Positions 46,607-56,451 of a stretch of DNA of 64,000 nt are shown here, one piece after another (position 1 is the stretch's first letter; each line of letters opens with the position of its first letter). The translations under genes and the position numbers were made by a program. The DNA is from Paenibacillus dendritiformis (GTDB taxonomy: Bacteria; Bacillota; Bacilli; Paenibacillales; Paenibacillaceae), in assembly GCF_945605565.1 (NCBI RefSeq), contig NZ_OX216966.1, positions 3,216,001 through 3,280,000 on the forward strand, given 5' to 3'. Under the pieces are notes generated by a model. The model ran no database searches. It was not told where the DNA came from and saw only the letters and a list, made by a program, of their open reading frames with translations.

Positions 46607-47248
46607 TTATTTGGATTCCGATCCGACGGTGAACCGTTCCTTCACATGACGAGACTGTTCGATCTCGTCCACGACGGCGATCGCATAATCGGCATAGCTG
46701 ACATAGCTTTGTCCCGCCGCGTTGATGAGAAGCTGATCTTTACCTGTCACGTACTTGCCTGTGCGCGGTCCTTCCGGATCGAAGAAGGCGGAAGGGCTGA
46801 TGAACGTCCAGTTGATGGAGCTGGCGCGCAGATCCTCCAGATTCTGACCTTGATTTTGAGCGGTCGGAAGGTATTCCGCCGGGAAGTCCGGCGTATCCAT
46901 GACGCGGACTGTTCCTTGCTCATCGGCGAACAGGCTGCCTGCTCCGCCCACGACGATCAATCTGGTGTTCGGCGCATCCTTCAGCGCTTCAATCAGCACC
47001 CGTCCGGCTTCGACATGAAGATGCTCGCTGCCCGGAGCCGCCCCGAACGCATTGATGACGACGTCGAAGGGACGCAGGTCGTTTGCGGTAAGCTGGAACA
47101 CGTCTTTCTCCAATACGCGCGGGGTGGACAGATCCGCCAGCTTCGCCGCGTCTCTTACGATCGCTGTTACTTGATGTCCCCGCTCCAATGCTTCTGCCAT
47201 AATCCGGCGGCCGGCTTTGCCGGTCGCTCCGATAATTCCGATGTTCAT
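46607..47248 (-). CDS. NAD(P)-binding oxidoreductase (YwnB/NmrA-like)
   Basis: 213-residue atypical SDR: MNIGIIGATGKAGRRIMAEA with the GxxGxxG motif, GHQVTAIVRDAAKLAD near 28, VVINAFGAAPGSEHLHVEA near 68 and RLIVVGGAGSLFADEQG near 100. Such proteins bind NAD(P) and often act on quinones or in stress defence. ATG 47248 with AAAAGGAGCG upstream is chosen over ATG 47272. Two inverted repeats with GTTGTAAC arms lie 45-130 bases upstream and are likely operators. Confidence 0.85.
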   Translation of the reverse strand: MNIGIIGATGKAGRRIMAEALERGHQVTAIVRDAAKLADLSTPRVLEKDVFQLTANDLRPFDVVINAFGAAPGSEHLHVEAGRVLIEALKDAPNTRLIVVGGAGSLFADEQGTVRVMDTPDFPAEYLPTAQNQGQNLEDLRASSINWTFISPSAFFDPEGPRTGKYVTGKDQLLINAAGQSYVSYADYAIAVVDEIEQSRHVKERFTVGSESK

Positions 47249-47292
47249 GGAAATCGCTCCTTTTCTTGTCATCGCTTCATCATGCTACCTAT

Positions 47293-47315
47293 GTTGTAAC
47301 CCATTCAGGTACAAC
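47293..47315. promoter_or_regulatory. Operator-like inverted repeat 1
   Basis: GTTGTAAC, 7 bases, GGTACAAC: arms differ from perfect by one base. It shares arms, spacer length and centre type with the repeat at 47359. Confidence 0.65.
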
Positions 47316-47358
47316 ATATTCACAAAATCACTTTGCATCAGGCCTATGAAAGTCATTT

Positions 47359-47381
47359 GTTGTAACCATTATAGTTACAAC
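47359..47381. promoter_or_regulatory. Operator-like inverted repeat 2
   Basis: GTTGTAAC, 7 bases, GTTACAAC: perfect 8-bp arms. Centres of the two repeats are 66 bases apart. GTAAC/GTTAC half-sites are typical of HxlR/DUF24 regulators that sense quinones and electrophiles. Confidence 0.7.
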
Positions 47382-47626
47382 AGGTCGCTGCTGTCAAGCT
47401 TCATTTTTCATTCCTTTCCTCGGATGCGGAGCCGAGGCCGATGCAGGGCAGCGTCGGTTCAGCCTCCCGGGAAGGGCGCAGCATGCGGGCGTGATTGATT
47501 TTCAGAAATTTTCTCTTCCCATTCCAGCGAACTTGTTGTATACTTCTCGACATATTCAATCGACACAATGCGACTTCCATTGCCGATGCCGGCAAGCGGG
47601 GACGCCTATTATTAGCAGCGACTCTT

Positions 47627-47696
47627 TATTCTCGTATATGTGCAGGAATCGGCCTGCATGTTTCTACCCGATCACCGGAAATGATTGGACTACGGG
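47627..47696 (+). ncRNA. Purine (guanine-type) riboswitch
   Basis: P1 arm CTCGTA, stem P2 TGCAGG/CCTGCA (47641-47646, 47653-47658), the conserved joining segment TGTTTCTACC, stem P3 CCGATC/GATTGG, and GGACTACG closing P1. The specificity base in the last joining segment is C (GACTACG), as in guanine riboswitches; adenine types have U. It precedes xpt-pbuX, as in B. subtilis. The tracts 47382-47626 and 47697-47801 hold nothing else that I recognise. Confidence 0.88.
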
Positions 47697-47801
47697 AACC
47701 CGATTCGACAGCTTGCCGCGAAGGGCGCACCGCGCCGCTTATCCGGCCTGCTGCCGTGATCGATCATGCCGCAAGCCGGCATGATTCGGAGCGGTTCTCC
47801 A

Positions 47802-47849
47802 AGCCTGCGCCTCTCATTTCCTTGTGGAATGCGTGGCGCGGGCTTTTTT
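47802..47849 (+). terminator. Riboswitch-linked terminator before xpt
   Basis: GCCTGCGCC and GGCGCGGGC pair over nine bases with one wobble, followed by TTTTTT. It lies between the riboswitch and xpt and is the likely off-switch when guanine is bound. Confidence 0.8.
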
Positions 47850-47915
47850 GTCATTGCAGGGTGCATCAAATGCGGAAAAGATGGACAGGCTGCCAATATC
47901 GAAAGGGGAACATGA

Positions 47916-49861
<1,946 letters not shown>

Positions 49862-49879
49862 AGCTGATCTCATAAAGCT

Positions 49880-49908
49880 AAGCCCCGCTTCCTTCCGGAG
49901 CGGGGCTG
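49880..49908. terminator. Hairpin between convergent pbuX and degV-like gene
   Basis: AGCCCCGCTT and GAGCGGGGCT pair; a weak T tail on either side (TGCTCTTATT on the plus strand). Confidence 0.5.
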
Positions 49909-49922
49909 CTCTTATTGCCGGG

Positions 49923-50798
49923 TTAATCAGCTTCCGTATAGGCGCGGCTGCGGAAGAACAGGGCGAGCGTGCCCGGACCGGAATGGGCGCCGATCGCGCA
50001 GCCGATCGAGCCGGTCATGATGTTATGCATGCCGAACTTTTCGTTGATGATTTGCTTCAGCATCTCCATCGCTTCCGTGTCGTCGCCATGGGCGATGCCG
50101 ATCAACTGATCCTTGTCATTCAGATTGGCGCGCTGCTCCATCAGGTCGGCCAGCCGCTGAATCGATTTCTTCCTTCCTCTGACCTTGTCTACAGGGATAA
50201 GCTTGCCATCCTCCACATGCAGCACCGGCTTGATGTTCAGCAAGCCCCCGATCACGGCGGAAGATTTGCTTACCCGTCCCCCGCGGTACAAATATTCCAG
50301 ATCATCAACGGTGAATACATGCTCCAGCCCCGCGGCCAAGGCGCGCACCTTGGACACGAGACGCTCGCGGGACATGCCCTCGGCCGCCCAGCGGGCAGCT
50401 TGTTCGACGACGAGACCGAAGCCCATGGAGGCGCATTTGGAATCGATGATATCTATCGCTGCGTCAGGATAATCATCCTTCACCATGTCGAGCATCATTC
50501 GTGACGATGCGTATGTACCCGATAACTCGGAAGAGAAGGCAATGTAGATTGCTTCTTCACCGGATTCCGCGATGGCCGTGAAGGTCTGCTGGAACCGCTC
50601 CATTGGAACTTGGGACGTCTTGTACACCTGCCCCTGGCGCATGCCATCGAACATTTGCTTCGGTTGTATAGTAACGCCGTCGTCGTATTGATTCTGATCA
50701 AGAGTTACGATTATCGGCAGCACTGTGATGTTCAGCTCCTCGACGACGGACCGGGGAAGGTCGATCGCGCTGTCTGTAAGGATACGAACTTGATTCAT
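49923..50798 (-). CDS. DegV-family fatty-acid-binding protein
   Basis: 291 residues of the DegV/EDD fold, which holds a fatty acid and presents it to FakA kinase. LTDSAIDLPRSVVEELNI near residue 7 (fatty-acid/phosphate-binding Ser), VYKTSQVPMERFQQTF near 55, IYIAFSSELSGTYASSRMML near 85 and TVDDLEYLYRGGRVSKSSAV near 158 with IKPVLHVEDGKLIPVDKVRG near 183 are the family marks. The start 50798 has AAGGAGAGG at nine bases; ATG 50804 is closer to the site. Confidence 0.9.
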   Translation of the reverse strand: MNQVRILTDSAIDLPRSVVEELNITVLPIIVTLDQNQYDDGVTIQPKQMFDGMRQGQVYKTSQVPMERFQQTFTAIAESGEEAIYIAFSSELSGTYASSRMMLDMVKDDYPDAAIDIIDSKCASMGFGLVVEQAARWAAEGMSRERLVSKVRALAAGLEHVFTVDDLEYLYRGGRVSKSSAVIGGLLNIKPVLHVEDGKLIPVDKVRGRKKSIQRLADLMEQRANLNDKDQLIGIAHGDDTEAMEMLKQIINEKFGMHNIMTGSIGCAIGAHSGPGTLALFFRSRAYTEAD

Positions 50799-50980
50799 GA
50801 GCATACCTCTCCTTAACAAGCTTTTTCTTTTATCATACCATGTCTTGGCCCGATTCGATGCGAAAAATGCGCGCCGCCGAATTCCTGCGGCATATTTGGC
50901 GCTTGTGAGTCATACCCGTAAAGGAACCGGTTGCGGGGTGTCCTCGCGCGGAGCATGAGGAAGGGAAGGTGAGTGGGAGC

Positions 50981-51169
50981 ATGGCGAAAAATAAACGGGG
51001 AAAATCGCTGTGGAAGATGCCGGCGCGCGGGAGAGGAACCTGTCCCGTCTGTGCCAGCACGCGAATCAAACTGCTTTACAGCCGGACGAAGTCCGACGGG
51101 CAGACATTGAAGGTATGCAAAAAATGCTATCAGGCCGTCCAGGAAAGGATTGACGCTTGCACCGGCTGA
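50981..51169 (+). CDS. Small zinc-ribbon protein
   Basis: 62 residues, basic. GRGTCPVCASTRIKLLYSRT and KVCKKCYQAVQE carry two CxxC pairs, a zinc ribbon, with a Lys/Arg-rich N-terminus (AKNKRGKSLWKMPARG). No named family; nucleic-acid binding is possible from the basic charge. AAGGTGAGTGGGAGC precedes ATG 50981. It is transcribed away from the DegV gene; the tract 51170-51412 downstream holds nothing I recognise. Confidence 0.65.
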   Translation: MAKNKRGKSLWKMPARGRGTCPVCASTRIKLLYSRTKSDGQTLKVCKKCYQAVQERIDACTG

Positions 51170-51412
51170 AGGCTGAAGGCGCGCAATGGCAATGAGGCAA
51201 TGCGAACCATGGATAATGCTCGGAAGCGCGCGGAGGGGTTGCCTTCCGGGGAAGGAATGCTTCCTGGCGGCGCTTAACCTCATTCTCCCCTCGACTCAGC
51301 CTGAAGCGGCGCGAGGGGAAGAGCAGGAGCGGCGGAATTCATCGGACTTCCGCTGCCTCTGTCCTATCTGGACAGGCTCCCTGGAACAGGTAGACCGCCC
51401 GTCCGAGGCTCA

Positions 51413-52051
51413 TCAATGCGAGATGAAAGGCGCTTGTCTTATCCATGCGGGCTCCTCTAGCTCGCGGATGAGAAAAGTCGCTATATCGGAGTTCGTTATC
51501 GATAGCCCGGGCATATCATACAGATTGACTTTGATATGGCCTTTGCAGGGTCCTTCCTTGACGAACGGCAAGCGAATAAGCGACCAATCGATTTGCCGAT
51601 TCTGCAGGAGGATGTGCAACTCTTTGCGCTTATCCGACATCAACCGGGGAAACAACAGATCGAACGCCCGGGCTCCGATCCGGTTGGTGAGGCGCTTCTT
51701 GTCTCCCGGAACGTCAAGCGAGCCCCCGCTGACTCCGATGTAGCGCCGTATCCCGTATTCCTGCATTACATGAAGAAGCTGCGAAGTAACGAGACTATAG
51801 ATGGGCTCGGCCCTCACAGGCTGCCCCAATGTATTGATGACGGCTTGACAACCTTCCAGCAGCTCGCGAACCGACTGGATGTCCTGCGCGTCTCCCTGCC
51901 TGATTTCGATTTGCTTATCCGCTGAAGGCATGTTGGCAGCCCGTCTTGTCAGCATCCGTACATGATACCCTTTTTCCGCCGCAGTTCGCGCAATATGGCG
52001 CCCGGCCGTTCCGTTACCGCCGATCAATGCGATGCTTCGAATCTGTTCCAT
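51413..52051 (-). CDS. NAD(P)-binding oxidoreductase (NmrA/SDR-like)
   Basis: 212 residues with the Rossmann motif IALIGGNGTAGRHIARTAAE near residue 7, NTLGQPVRAEPIYS near 72, GIRRYIGVSGGSLDVPGDKK near 98 and a lipocalin-like barrel end. Related in fold to the protein at 46607 but not close. Substrate unknown. A GGGAGGGAT site precedes ATG 52051. Confidence 0.82.
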   Translation of the reverse strand: MEQIRSIALIGGNGTAGRHIARTAAEKGYHVRMLTRRAANMPSADKQIEIRQGDAQDIQSVRELLEGCQAVINTLGQPVRAEPIYSLVTSQLLHVMQEYGIRRYIGVSGGSLDVPGDKKRLTNRIGARAFDLLFPRLMSDKRKELHILLQNRQIDWSLIRLPFVKEGPCKGHIKVNLYDMPGLSITNSDIATFLIRELEEPAWIRQAPFISH

Positions 52052-52273
52052 AATCCCTCCCTGCCGGACTCTGTTTTCAGTTTCAAGTCCATCAGAATAT
52101 GTTGCTTACTTCTATAGTTGGTTACGTCTATGGTAAATAGGTACGATCCTGCGGGCGGAAGGTTCCGGTAATTTCGGCGGGCCTATGAGATCCGGCAGCG
52201 TCGTCCATCCCTTAATGGTTTACAGTCAACGGATACGCGCCACATAGATTTGTAGCTTGGTCAAACGGCTGCC

Positions 52274-52360
52274 CTGACCTGACGGGATAGTAAACGTATA
52301 GCTGACTGAGCGGGATAGTGAACGTATGGCTGACCAAATGGGATAATGAACAGAAGGCAG
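52274..52360 (+). repeat. Third copy-locus of the array core (three short units)
   Basis: CTGACGGGATAGTAAACGTA, CTGAGCGGGATAGTGAACGT and CTGACCAAATGGGATAATGA (then ACAGAAGGC) are three units of 24-30 bases. The last resembles the unit of array 2 (GATGGGATAATAAGCAAAAG) closely. It lies 60 bases upstream of the sugar operon promoter. Confidence 0.7.
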
Positions 52361-52423
52361 AAGGAGGAAGCGCGACAGAGAAGAGGCGCTGAATCAAGGC
52401 GGATGAGACGCTCGTTTTTTTTA

Positions 52424-52452
52424 TTGACTATGGAAAGGATTTCAGATAAAAT
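52424..52452 (+). promoter_or_regulatory. Promoter of the sugar-utilisation operon
   Basis: TTGACT (52424-52429), 17 bases, TAAAAT (52447-52452). Leader to the first gene is about 190 bases and holds a cre site and a LacI-type operator. Confidence 0.75.
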
Positions 52453-52460
52453 GAGGCAAA

Positions 52461-52474
52461 GGAAAGCGCTTACG
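52461..52474 (+). promoter_or_regulatory. cre site (CcpA)
   Basis: GGAAAGCGCTTACG fits the core of the catabolite-responsive element (TGAAANCGNTTNCA type) and lies right at the transcription start, a position where CcpA represses. Confidence 0.7.
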
Positions 52475-52548
52475 AGGCAGAAAGTAGCAAAATTGTGCTT
52501 GGAAACAGAATTAAATAATAGAATCACTCGTTTTTTTTATCATTTTTC

Positions 52549-52562
52549 TGGAATCGATACCA
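52549..52562. promoter_or_regulatory. LacI-type operator O1
   Basis: TGGAATCGATACCA, an imperfect palindrome centred on CG, of the same form as O2 and O3 in the same operon. Confidence 0.65.
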
Positions 52563-52646
52563 TACGATTTTCGACCGAGAAGATAGATGGAGGTGAGCAG
52601 CGCTTATCCAACGACATCCTAGATGATAAGGGAAAGGACTGATGGA

Positions 52647-53597
52647 ATGCACACCGATGTTCACGCGTCCGGAATCCATTCGGGAAGATGGCGGAAGCTG
52701 TGGAAAAAGATTTTGCTGCACAAATATTTATATTTCATGCTGCTGCCCTGCATTGTGTACTTTATCATTTTCAATTACATTCCGATGGGCGGCCTTATCC
52801 TGGCCTTCAAAGAGTACAAGTTCAATATGGGCATCCTGGGCAGTCCCTGGATTGGCTTTCATTATTTTGAGACATTTTTCAATGACTATCAATTTTGGGC
52901 GTTGATTAAAAACACGCTCATCATCAGTTCGCTGAAGCTGTTTGTCGGACTGCCTTTTCCGATTGTATTGGCGCTCATGTTCAACGAAGTGAGACATAAA
53001 CGGTTTAAAGGCATTGCGCAAAGCATTTCTTATTTGCCTCATTTTATCTCCTGGGTGGTCGTGGTCGGCATGCTGGAGCGCATATTGGCGCCGGACACCG
53101 GGCTGCTCAATCAGGCCATCAGCGCTATGGGCGGAGACGGCTCCACCTTTTACCTTATGGAAGGCGATTATTTTTACTCGATCATGTTTTGGAGCTACAT
53201 ATGGAAAGGGATCGGCTGGGAATCGATTATTTATTTGGCGGCCATATCCGGTATCAATCCTGAACTGTATGAAGCCGGTAAAATTGACGGAACGAACAAA
53301 TGGAACGAAATTTGGAGCATTACGCTTCCCTCGATATTGCCGACGATCGTCATCTTGTTCATTTTGTCGCTTGGCAACATATTATCGGCGGGCTTCGATC
53401 AGATTTATCTGTTACGAACACCTGGGAATATGCATTTGGCGGAAATATTGGATACGTATATTATTCGCGTCGGCTTGCAGAACGGCCAATTCGGCTATGC
53501 GACCGCAGTCGGGATGGTTCAAGGGGTCATTGGCCTGATTCTCGTCATTGTGGCCAATAAAATATCCCGCAAGGTTTCCGACACTTCTTTATGGTAA
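52647..53597 (+). CDS. ABC sugar transporter permease (LplB-type)
   Basis: 316 residues with six membrane helices (first at about 28-50, HKYLYFMLLPCIVYFIIFNY) and the EAA loop in EAGKIDGTNKWNEIWSITLP near 215, the contact to the ATPase. It is the LplB-type permease of the Paenibacillus oligosaccharide importers. The ATPase gene is not in this window; a shared MsmX-type ATPase is usual. ATG 52647 with AAAGGACTG upstream is chosen over ATG 52623, which has no site. The operator O2 overlaps its stop codon. Confidence 0.9.
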   Translation: MHTDVHASGIHSGRWRKLWKKILLHKYLYFMLLPCIVYFIIFNYIPMGGLILAFKEYKFNMGILGSPWIGFHYFETFFNDYQFWALIKNTLIISSLKLFVGLPFPIVLALMFNEVRHKRFKGIAQSISYLPHFISWVVVVGMLERILAPDTGLLNQAISAMGGDGSTFYLMEGDYFYSIMFWSYIWKGIGWESIIYLAAISGINPELYEAGKIDGTNKWNEIWSITLPSILPTIVILFILSLGNILSAGFDQIYLLRTPGNMHLAEILDTYIIRVGLQNGQFGYATAVGMVQGVIGLILVIVANKISRKVSDTSLW

Positions 53598-53605
53598 CGT
53601 TACCA
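53592..53605. promoter_or_regulatory. LacI-type operator O2 (perfect palindrome)
   Basis: TGGTAACGTTACCA is a perfect 14-bp palindrome. Its TAA is the stop codon of the permease gene. It stands between the permease and the binding-protein gene, where a short CGCC-GAAA-GGCG hairpin with five T (53639-53655) also lies. Confidence 0.8.
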
Positions 53606-53686
53606 GAATCCACGGCTTGCTATGCATCATATGAACGGCGCCGAAAGGCGTTTTTCATAAATCGATTCTACAAAAGGGGTGTGGGC

Positions 53687-55417
53687 ATGAAAAGAAAGTG
53701 GGGAAAGTGGACGGCATTATTGCTTGCGATCATCATGTTGTTAAGCGCTTGCAGCGGAGGAGGGAGTGGCAGCAAGTCGGCGGAAGGAGACAGCTCAGCG
53801 GATGGGGATAAGGGAGAAAAGCCGGCCACCTGGATCGCGGACCGCACGATTAAAGGGCGGATTTTCATGAACGGCGTCATGAATGATATTTCCCAGAATC
53901 AGATTGATAACGAGGTAGCCAAAAAGATAAAAGAACTGACCGGCATTACGCTGGAATGGGAAAACACGCCAGCGAACAGTTCCCTCGAAGGATTGACGGC
54001 CGGGCTGGCCACCGGAGATTTGCCGGATGTCATCGTCAGCTATTTGAATCACAGCGGCCGGCCGGAAATGCCGGTTCTGCTCAAGGCGGCGCGTGAAGGG
54101 ATGTTTACGGACTTATCGCCTTACTTGAAGGATACGAAGATTTACAGCAAATATTTCGAAGACGGCTATTTACCGGTCGATACGAAAAACGGCGTCATGT
54201 TCCGCCCGGAATTCAACGGCTCAACATATTTCGTGCATATGCGGATCAACCGCGAGGGCGGACAGGAAACCCGGAAATGGGTCGGGGGCCCGCATATCCG
54301 CAAAGATATTGCGGAAGCGCTGAATGTGGATCCGAAGTCGATTACGACCTCCGAGCAATTGTATGAGCTGGCGAAAAAAATAAAAGCCGGCAACTTCAAA
54401 GACGCGAACGGCAAAGATGTGTACCCGATCGGGCCTCGCTACTGGGGCGGCAATGACAACAGCTATCTCTACTCCGATCTGTGGTGGGGGGATGAAGGAT
54501 TTTTCCGGGACAGCGACGGCGCGATCAAGCACGAGAGCCAGACGGAGTACTCGATGAAGCGGATCGAATTCGTCCAGAAGCTGCTCAATGAAGGCTTGAT
54601 TCATCCCGAGTATTATACGATGGACGAGACGCGCGCGACGGAAGGGGCGCTGAACGGCTCGTTCGCCATTATTTCCGATATGCACAACTACCTGGAGTTC
54701 AATAAAGATATGCATTACTTGCCGCTCGGTCCGTTGGACAGCGTGGAGGGTCCGTATCAGATGAGATTGACTTATAAATCCGGCTACAACATCTGGGCGA
54801 TCCCGTCTACGACGGAACGGCCGGAGGAGATCGTGAAGTTCGCCGATTTCCTGGCCAGCCGAGAAGGCAAGCTATTGTGGCAGTACGGGATCGAAGGCCG
54901 CGATTACACGCTGGACGAGAACGGCAATCCGATCGTGAAGCAGGAAGTCATCGATCTGAAGAAGGAGGATCCGAAGGCCGCGCAGCAGCTTGCCTTCCAG
55001 GGCGTTGGCGACACATGGGGCGAATACCTCGGCAATACGGATCTTGATCCGGTAGCTGACTTCGGCGAAGCGGAATATGGAAACGCCGCATTCCCGGCAG
55101 AAAATGAAGGCCCGAACAACATCGCTGATTATTTCGGCTGGGACGAGAAATATAAAAACGCCAAAATCCAGGACGGCTACGGTCCGCTCTCCTTCCTGGG
55201 CGAATATGAAAAGGGAACCGAGTTGAAAACGGCATTGGACTACTATAATGAGAGCTTAATCCGGGCGTATTATTCGAAGTCGACCGCTGAAGCGGCCAAA
55301 ATTATGGAGTCCGTGAAGAAGCAGCTGGAGGCGGCCGATCTGCAAGGCTATATTCAACTGCTGGAGCAAAAGAGCAAGGATCCGGCCACGCCAATCGTGC
55401 TGAGCCCTTCGCAGTAA
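53687..55417 (+). CDS. Sugar-binding lipoprotein of the ABC importer
   Basis: 576-residue extracellular solute-binding protein. N-terminal lipoprotein signal: MKRKWGKWTALLLAIIMLLS then ACSGGG, with the lipobox LLSAC at residues 18-22 and a Ser/Gly/Asp/Glu linker. The body begins at about 45 (TIKGRIFMNGVMNDISQNQI) and belongs to the LplA-like long binding-protein family used for oligosaccharides in Paenibacillus. AAAAGGGGTGTGGG precedes ATG 53687. Ligand unknown; the mannosidase genes downstream suggest mannose-containing glycans. Confidence 0.92.
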   Translation: MKRKWGKWTALLLAIIMLLSACSGGGSGSKSAEGDSSADGDKGEKPATWIADRTIKGRIFMNGVMNDISQNQIDNEVAKKIKELTGITLEWENTPANSSLEGLTAGLATGDLPDVIVSYLNHSGRPEMPVLLKAAREGMFTDLSPYLKDTKIYSKYFEDGYLPVDTKNGVMFRPEFNGSTYFVHMRINREGGQETRKWVGGPHIRKDIAEALNVDPKSITTSEQLYELAKKIKAGNFKDANGKDVYPIGPRYWGGNDNSYLYSDLWWGDEGFFRDSDGAIKHESQTEYSMKRIEFVQKLLNEGLIHPEYYTMDETRATEGALNGSFAIISDMHNYLEFNKDMHYLPLGPLDSVEGPYQMRLTYKSGYNIWAIPSTTERPEEIVKFADFLASREGKLLWQYGIEGRDYTLDENGNPIVKQEVIDLKKEDPKAAQQLAFQGVGDTWGEYLGNTDLDPVADFGEAEYGNAAFPAENEGPNNIADYFGWDEKYKNAKIQDGYGPLSFLGEYEKGTELKTALDYYNESLIRAYYSKSTAEAAKIMESVKKQLEAADLQGYIQLLEQKSKDPATPIVLSPSQ

Positions 55418-55519
55418 ACGGCACGCAAACACAAGAACCGCAGAGGCTCTTCTCCCTGGCGGACGGGAGCTTCTGCGGGGATGTATTCCCGCCGAATTCA
55501 TCAGGAAAGGGGAACGACT

Positions 55520-56428
55520 GTGAACGAGTTCTACAAAGTTTCTACAGGCGAAAAAATATACCGCATCGTCATCTATGTCGTCATCATCTTGTTATGCCTG
55601 TCGATTATCCTTCCGTTTCTCAATATATTTGCGCTGTCGTTCAATGCGGGGAAAGATGCGGAACGAGGAGGCATTTTTTTCTGGCCACGAGTATGGACGC
55701 TGGAGAATTATCAAGAGGTATTCAGCTCGTCTAATATTTTGGGCGCGTACGCGATCACGCTTTTCAGGACGGTTGTGGGCACCTTCTTCAGCGTGTTCCT
55801 GACGGCGATGGCCGCCTATACCTTGAAGAGCAAGACACTTCCGGGGGTCAAATTTTTTACGTTGATGATTTTCTTCACCATGCTGTTCAGCGGCGGCGTC
55901 ATTCCGTACTATATGCTGTTGAAGCAGCTTCATCTTGTCAATACGATTTGGGTCTATGTCATCCCCGGGTTGTACAGCGCGTGGAATATTATCATTATGA
56001 GGACGTTCTTCTCGCAAATCAGCGTCAGTCTGGAAGAGTCCGCGAAGCTGGACGGCTGCAACGATTTTACGACCTTCATCCGCATTATTATGCCGCTCAG
56101 CAAGCCGGTCATAGCGGTAATCAGTCTGTTCAACGCGGTTGGCCATTGGAATGATTGGTTCACCGGCGCGTTCTATGTCCAAAAGACGAATCTGCGGCCG
56201 GTATCGACGCTTCTGCAAGAGATGCTGACGAGGCAAGACGCGATTCGCGCCGCATTGATGCAAAACGCGGGCACGACCTCGTATGAGATTTTGGAGAAGA
56301 TGCAGGTGACGGGCAATTCCTTGAAGATGGCTACCATTATCGTTGTCGTCACGCCGATTATTTGCGTGTATCCGTTTGTGCAGAAGTTTTTTGCCGAAGG
56401 CGTCATGATCGGATCGGTCAAAGAATAA
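55520..56428 (+). CDS. ABC sugar transporter permease (LplC-type)
   Basis: 302 residues with six membrane helices and the EAA loop in EESAKLDGCNDFTTFIRIIM near 175; the start NEFYKVSTGEKIYRIVIYVV and the end EGVMIGSVKE are typical of LplC-type permeases. Start is GTG 55520 with AGGAAAGGGG upstream. Partner of the permease at 52647 and the lipoprotein at 53687. Confidence 0.92.
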   Translation: MNEFYKVSTGEKIYRIVIYVVIILLCLSIILPFLNIFALSFNAGKDAERGGIFFWPRVWTLENYQEVFSSSNILGAYAITLFRTVVGTFFSVFLTAMAAYTLKSKTLPGVKFFTLMIFFTMLFSGGVIPYYMLLKQLHLVNTIWVYVIPGLYSAWNIIIMRTFFSQISVSLEESAKLDGCNDFTTFIRIIMPLSKPVIAVISLFNAVGHWNDWFTGAFYVQKTNLRPVSTLLQEMLTRQDAIRAALMQNAGTTSYEILEKMQVTGNSLKMATIIVVVTPIICVYPFVQKFFAEGVMIGSVKE

Positions 56429-56451
56429 GGGAGAAAGCGAGGCTGTTCACC

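Noticed and set aside
51186..51743. Plus-strand ORF of 185 codons
   Set aside because: Mostly antisense to the NmrA-like gene at 51413-52051, which has clear family motifs; composition is that of a shadow frame.
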